Shown here: in pieces, positions 58,235 to 64,000 of the stretch
How the letters are laid out: the number at the start of each line of letters is the position of its first letter
Position numbering within the stretch: position 1 is the stretch's first letter
DNA from: Melieria omissa
Taxonomy: Eukaryota > Arthropoda > Insecta > Diptera > Ulidiidae
Length of the DNA: 64,000 nt
Assembly: GCA_963971225.1 (NCBI GenBank)
Contig: OZ020269.1
Span: 92,566,865 to 92,630,864 of the forward strand
Reading direction: 5' to 3'
The notes under the pieces: generated by a model
Database searches by the model: none
What the model was told of the DNA's origin: nothing
Seen by the model: the letters and a program-made list of their open reading frames with translations, nothing else
Position numbers and translations under genes: made by a program

Positions 58235-59700
58235 TCAATTCCTATTTTCCAATCGTGTTTTACGTTAATATATTTCTGACTTTATTATTATTATTTGCAC
58301 TTCTAAATTTTTCTCCAACAACAAATTGCGCATACCAACAATGCTGGACGAAGTCGGCAACCTGCAGCTGCGAATTTTTTTACATTTAAATATAACACAA
58401 CAATAACAATAATGAGAGCGAATAACAACAATGCGAATAACAACAATGAACGCCAACAAAAATAATGCCAACAAAACCACACCAACGACAACATGAACCC
58501 AATGAGTAATTCATCATTTTGCGCTGCTGCCTCGGTGCGGTGCGACGGTTGCCACCGTCGAGCGGCGTTGCACGTCACACCACACGCCACTGAATGACAA
58601 CAGAACACAACACAACTGTGCAGCGGCCACGGGGCCAACAGCAGCGGCTCTGGAGTCGGTCGTCGCTGGTCTGCGTAATTCGTCTTGTTGTCTGGCTGAG
58701 TGTCAGCTTCCAATTTGCCTTTCAATTGCTGCCAACCGTATGCCGACAACATTATTGTTGTTGCTATCATTGTTGTTGTTGTTGCTGTCGTTATTATATG
58801 CGAGCCAGTCTTTTGTGTGTGCGCGAGTGCGCGCTTACTTGGCCCGGCGCAGTCTTTTGTGTGTCAATCAGCCGCGCCGAGCCTGACCTGGCCTCTTCAC
58901 GCCGCCCCCCTCCCCCCCTTTAACTTCAGTGCGGCGCATTTTATTTTTCGATTTTCCTTCTACGCGTCCTTCTGTTGGCGTATTTTTGCGTTTTGCTGCT
59001 TTGCATTTTGCATTTTGTTTTGTTTTGTTCGTTACGCCTTTTAATTGGCGTCTTAGCAGACAGCCGGCCTGCCTTGCGCCCGTCAGGCCGCCCAGTCGGT
59101 TGCTTCTACTGTCTGAAGCGACGCGTCCTCCAACTCGAAAAACACGTCTTTTGTTTACGTCAATTGTTGCAGCTCGAATGCGCCACCAGCAACATTGCCG
59201 GTGACAATAATAACAACAACAACAATGTGAACTCACTGCACAAGTGTGTATACACACACACATGCAAAAGATTGCATCAAATTACGCTCACACACGCGCA
59301 CAGCGGCCGGCCGGCCACTGCAGCGGGTGCAACACAAGTCACCCTTGACGTGCAACAACCGACATTTAGCCTTTCTACCCTCGCAGTGGTGGCACGTTGA
59401 TGGGGCATGCAACCAGCATGCAGCCAGCAGCCGAACAACAGCGACCGCTTGGCTCGCTGTGCCAACGCACACGACTCGGGTTTCACATGATTCTTTCAAC
59501 ACTCGTTGACGATGCTCGAAAACTGCTTGTACAACAACAATAACAAAAATTGAAATAACATTGAAAAAACATTAAAAACAAAAATTGAATATAAAAATTG
59601 TCATTTGTGCATTGCAAGAAAAATGTGTGTGAAATTAATTGAAATGAGCTGAGGATTGCAAAATCTCGAGATTGATGAAGTTTTTTCAATCATTTTTTAT
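58235..59700. other. Non-coding unique island
   Basis: GC-rich unique sequence (58500-59480) with GTT/TTG and CAA runs (58755-58790, 59205-59225), and CA/GC microsatellites near 59250-59300. Minus-strand frames such as 58303-58770 contain hydrophobic stretches but no Met-plus-donor arrangement that convincingly supplies the missing first exon of the nephrin-like gene. Confidence 0.45.
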
Positions 59701-60060
59701 CAACGGAATTTCAATTGAAAGTGATACCTACTAATTTTTTTTATAAAATCGAGTATTAGAAAACAAAAAAATATAACATGCATTGTGTGAAATTTGTTAT
59801 AAAATTAACTGAAAGTTGTCAAGAAGTAGAAATTGTTTAGTTGAGATTGAAATCTTTTGAAAAAAACACCAACGTTTTTGTGATTGAAATTCCGATTAAA
59901 TTTTTATCAGAATACGAAAAATGGTTTGGAAAATTGCCAAGAACTGGAAGTTGTTTAGTTGAGAAAAACAGTTGAAAAAAACACCAACGTTTTTGTGATT
60001 GAAATTCCAATTAAATTTTTATCAGAATACGAAAAATGGTTTGAAGATTTGAAAAATATT
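59701..60060. repeat. ~115-bp tandem duplication
   Basis: Two copies containing AACACCAACGTTTTTGTGAT and 'TCAGAATACGAAAAATGGTT', starting near 59865 and 59980, nearly identical over about 80 bp. Confidence 0.85.
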
Positions 60061-62174
60061 GTAATTGGATCTCCTTAGATTCCTTGGACCCGTTTAGGCA
60101 GAGGAAGGAAGACCAATGTTAGGTTAAAGTCACCAGAGAAAAACTGAGCAAATTCTGTTTGTTCATCCCTCTAACTGTTTTTTCTGCTCTGCCTCTGCCA
60201 TCTATCTTTTGATCTATCCGTCCATCTGTCTACCTATTTCTCCGTTCATTTGTGCAATTGTCCGATCATTCAACCGCTATCCATCTTTTTTAAAAGAATA
60301 TTCGATACAAAAGGGTTATGATTTTAACAATTCGATATATGTTATCGAAATCACTAGAAGAATCAGTTTGAGAATTCTGTCCATTTATTCATTCATCTGT
60401 CTTTCCTTCTTTCGCTCACGCTCACTCATCAATCATTTCATTGATTCCTTTTTTTCAAAAGAAGATTCGATACAAAACAGTTGTGATATCAACAATTCGA
60501 TATATGTTATCGAAATCACTAGAAGAATCAATTTGAAAGTTCTTTTCATCTATTCATCCCTCTGTCTATCCTTCTTTCTATACGTTCTTTTGTACGATCA
60601 CTAATCAATCATTTCATTCATTCCATCTTTTTCAAAAGAAGATTCAATACAAAACAGTTGTAATATCAATAATTCGATATATGTTATCGAAATCACTAGA
60701 AGAATCAGTTTGAAAATTCTGTCCATCTATTCATTCATCTGTCTATCCTTCTTTCTGTACGTCCTTTTGTACGCTCACTCATCAATCATTTCATTGTCAC
60801 TACAAAAATTGTATACATTAAATATCACAACATAATGGGAATCAGTTATCAAATTTATCATCAGTCCTTCTGCACGTCAAACGGTTCGTCCATTCATCGA
60901 TCTGTTCATTGCATCGGTCATTTAATGTGACTAAAAGCTTTCATACTTTGAATATCACAACATAATTATATGAATTTATGATTCATTTATCAGCTTCAGT
61001 ACACCCATACATCATCCTTGTGTACGTCAGTCGGTTCGTCCATTCATCGGTCTGTTCATTGCTTCGATCATTCATTGTCACTAAAAGCTTTCATACTTTA
61101 AACATCAGAACATAATTATGTGAATTAACGAGTAAGTTATCAGCTTCAGTACACCCATACATCATCAATCTCAATCCTTCTATACGTCACTCGATTTGTC
61201 CATTCATCGATCTGTTTATTCCATCGATCATTCATTTTAACTCAAAGCTTTCATACTTTTAATATCACAACATAATTATGTGAATTGAGGCATCAGTTAT
61301 CAGCTCTAGTAGACCCGTACATCATGAATCCTTTCGTACATTACTTGGTTCGTCCATTCATCTTTTCATCCTATCGATCATTCCACTCTCACAAAAAACT
61401 TGCAGACTTTATATATCGCAATCAATTTAAAAAAATTAAGAACCAATTAGCAAATTGAGTACATATATTTCTTCATCAGCCCATCCTTCCTTCGGAACGT
61501 CTTTTCGTCCATCTACTTATTCTTTCTTCAAAGCATCAATTTGTTAATCCTATTGTTCCTTTCGTTTCCACAACACCCCATCAGAATCAACAAAAAATAA
61601 TCTCTTGGAAATTTGGTTTCTCCAACCATACTTTTTTCAGTTCTTCCTTTCGTACGTCCATTCGAGCATTCGTTCAATATTCATCTGTTCATTCTATCTA
61701 TCATTTTAATCTCACAAAAACAAATTTTAAACTATAACTATTGCAACAAAATTATAAAAATTTCAGAATCACACAAACTCATCAGTACATCTATACGAAT
61801 ATCCGTCTATCTGTCCGTCGGAACGTCCTTTCATCAAGTAGATGGATGACTTTCTACTTACTTTACTTTCTTTAAAGCATACATATGCCTATCCAATCGT
61901 ACATTTTGATCCAAAAAAAGCCACTAGAATCAACAAAAAAGAATCTCTTGGCAAATTTGTTTCTCCAACCAAATTTTTTTAAGTTCTTCCTTTCGTACGT
62001 CCCTTCGAGCAATAATGAAACATTCATCTGTCCGTCCAATCTATCATCTTAATCTCACCAGAAAACTCTCAAACTTTAGTTATTGCAACAAAACTATATA
62101 AAAAATATAGAATTACTAAGCAAATTCTAGATGTACTGAATCTCACCTCTTCACTCTTCACTCATACGTCCATC
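60061..62174. repeat. Pyrimidine-leaning ~150-180-bp satellite, left part
   Basis: Long degenerate tandem array. Sub-block 1 (60290-60790) has units with TTCGATATATGTTATCGAAA at 60331, 60496 and 60673 (165 and 177 bp apart). Sub-block 2 (60800-61420) has 'AAGCTTTCATACTTTGAATA' and 'CACAACATAATTATGTGAAT' units. Sub-block 3 continues with TTGGTTTCTCCAACCA and CGTACGTCC phrases. The shared phrases GTCCATTCATC and CGATCATTCA link the sub-blocks. Confidence 0.8.
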
Positions 62175-62491
62175 CTCTTCTTCTTCTTCTTCTTCTTGAC
62201 TGACACGACAGCCCGATTTCGAGACTAAGGCCTAGCTACCCGTAACCAACCGTGTTGTGCGTGCGAATTTTTTTTCATGGTTGGAAGGGACCTAAAGTTT
62301 TATGCCGATTCCGAACGGCGTGTTGGGACCTTTTTCATAAGCAATTTTACTCTCAGAAGTTTGCCATTTCCTAAATAAATTGATAAATTGTTGTTTTTCT
62401 TTTTTTTCGGTGTTAACGCAACGGAGTATTGAACTCGCGGAGTCTTGACTCGCGGCCCAACGCACTAGCCAGCTGAGCTACAGCGGCTGCG
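62175..62491 (-). mobile_element. tRNA-derived SINE, family 1, copy B
   Basis: 317 bp between 10-bp target duplications TACGTCCATC (62165-62174 and 62492-62501). On the minus strand it has A box TAGCTCAGCTGG (complement of 62469-62480), B box GTTCAATAC (complement of 62426-62434), the core (complement of 62283-62312) and an (AAG)n tail. It inserted into the satellite, as copy A did into another array. Confidence 0.93.
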
Positions 62492-62501
62492 TACGTCCAT
62501 C

Positions 62502-62935
62502 TACTGTTCCTTTATTCTATGCATCCATCTGTTCATCTAATCGTACATTTCATTCCCACAATTACCACATAGAATCACTTTGTGAATCCGTTTCTTCAAC
62601 CATACTTTTGTCAGTCCTTCCATTCGTCCTACTTTCCATCATCATCTACATCATCATTTATTCATCTTCCCATCCAATCTTTCATGTCATTCCCACAAAA
62701 AAAAATTTGCAATTTAAATAACTCTACAAAATTATATAAATTTAAAAATGACCAGAAAAATCACTTTGCAATGTCTGTACTTCCAACCAAACATCTGTCC
62801 TTTTCTAGGCCCATCCGAGCATTCATACATCCACCAATCCCACAGATCATTTATTTTATTCCCACAAAAACACTTTCAGACTTAAAATCTCACAACAAAA
62901 CTATAAATTTCTCTCACTGCACATAAATTCGAAAT
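62502..62935. repeat. Satellite, right part
   Basis: Continuation of the array interrupted by the SINE: the same phrases (CATCTGTTCATC, TTTCTTCAACCATACTTTTG, TTCATTCCCACAA) recur here. Confidence 0.75.
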
Positions 62936-63500
62936 AAAAACAACAACAACCTAATCTCCTAATGATTTTTACTACATTTCTCTTGACATTTCAGCTCGTC
63001 TTCGAGCACCATTTTTCTCTTACACACATACACCCAAACACTTGTCGTCCAACATGTGGAGGCAATTTTGGAAATAACACAACAAATACTACAAATTTTT
63101 ACTGCTTATTTGTAGAGAAGATGCAATAGAAACGTCCACACCCCACTTGAGCGACTTGAACGTGAAGAGCATCTTTGCCACTTGAGGCGAATTACTAAAA
63201 CAAACAAATTTCCTTAAATGTATCAATGCAAGACATTCCAGAATTTCTGAGAATTACAAATACGACAAGAAATTTTCAACACAAGCAGCCGAAATGATTC
63301 ACAATAATATTAGTTGTTGAAATTTTAATGCAAAGAAAAGTCATAAGTTGTGCGTTGAAGTAATGTAAATGCCAATTATTGTTGTATCAATCAGCCAACT
63401 TGTAGTTTCACTAATATAATTTTCAGATTTGATATGGAATTAAAGAATAAAACGACTTTTGTATTGCCATGTTTTGAAAAATGTTGTAAGAAAAATTTGT
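62936..63500. other. No gene seen
   Basis: Unique AT-rich sequence; no recognisable feature. Confidence 0.4.
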
Positions 63501-64000
63501 CCAAACTGCTTTTATGAGAAAAGTAATCAGGGCCGCTTATGTCTCTTTTATTTCAGAAGCTATGAAACTGGATTTAGCAGAGTTTATTTCTGAGTTATGT
63601 CCATCACTAAAACATCGAACTGAGTCAATGGATAAATCACAACTTGAGGAATTTAAAAGACTATTTAGATGAGCCACTAGAAGAATTGTCTAAACTTTTT
63701 ATAGAAGCAAACTTCTTCTTCTCCTTCATTTTAGAAGCTTTAAAACTCCATTTATGAGAATTTATATATCAATTATGTCCTTCAAGAGTATTTAGATGAA
63801 CTAGTAAAAGAATTGTTTGAGATTTTTAGAGAAAAAACTGCTTTTATACTGCATACATCACCTTTATTTCAGAAGCTATGAAACTCGATTTAGCAGGGTT
63901 TATTTTTGAATTATTTCCTTCACTAAAACATCGAATTGAGTACATTGGAGTAATCACAACTTGAGAAATTGAAAAGAGTATTAGATGAGCTACAAGCCTA
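63501..64000. repeat. ~140-180-bp tandem repeat running off the window
   Basis: Units begin TTTCAGAAGCTATGAAACT at 63551 and 63867, with a more diverged copy at about 63729. 'CACTAAAACATCGAA' and 'TTAGATGAGC' recur in order. One unit has a ~40-codon open frame after a splice-acceptor-like TTTCAG, but the others have stops. Confidence 0.75.

Noticed and set aside
58303..58770. Hydrophobic minus frame as the missing first exon of the nephrin-like gene
   Set aside because: Hydrophobic stretch is far from the Met, and no phase-1 donor follows it in a way that would give a plausible signal peptide.
1..64000. CRISPR arrays, bacterial operons or riboswitches
   Set aside because: Tandem arrays here have no spacer-repeat structure with unique spacers, and all gene evidence is eukaryotic.

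Overview
This window looks like a stretch of a fairly large dipteran genome, most likely a tephritid-type fruit fly or another higher fly. The order-level call rests on one clear exon of a Drosophila-type nephrin-family gene (sns/hibris-like) and on many CAA/CAG/GTT-rich and (CA)n/(TG)n runs typical of fly introns. The family-level guess is inference. There are no bacterial genes, operons or CRISPR arrays.

Only one host coding segment can be supported: a 366-bp minus-strand exon at 14216-14581. It encodes the end of a signal peptide and the first Ig domain of an SNS/Hibris-like cell-adhesion receptor, with clean splice sites and phase-1 introns on both sides. The rest of the window is probably intron or flank of that gene, or intergenic DNA. 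It alternates between (a) 'islands' of non-repetitive, more GC-rich sequence with short microsatellites (about 1-2000, 7000-9460, 10390-11480, 14600-16200, 19990-22400, 26640-28300, 31800-32700, 33650-35340, 37000-39000, 43690-45420, 49200-50740, 54060-55330, 58250-59700) and (b) tandem-repeat blocks, each built on its own unit. Summing my intervals, tandem arrays fill roughly a third of the window. They include 150 nearly perfect copies of a hexanucleotide (9487-10386), a two-motif pentanucleotide array (57470-58234), 27-, 29-, 39-, 74- and 87-bp minisatellites, and 95-305-bp purine-rich arrays.

Mobile elements are all non-autonomous or dead: one internally deleted mariner (11490-12435) with both terminal repeats and an open catalytic region; six 5'-truncated LINE 3' ends carrying RNase H and/or C-terminal zinc-knuckle remnants (3470-3800 minus, 13345-13590 minus, 13600-13955 plus, 24830-25111 minus, 40050-41015 plus, 47080-47790 plus); two tRNA-derived SINE families with two copies each (19311-19635 and 62175-62491; 25121-25487 and 45662-45948); and seven copies of a short hAT-like MITE with CAGTGGCG-type ends and, in the best copies, 8-bp target duplications.

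The strongest candidate for something undescribed is a ~30-bp core shared by the two SINE families, whose tRNA-like heads and 3' tails otherwise differ. Next are a 27-bp array that multiplies AP-1-like TGAGTCA sites, and three large purine arrays in one orientation, which would put pyrimidine tracts into the sns-like pre-mRNA if it spans them.
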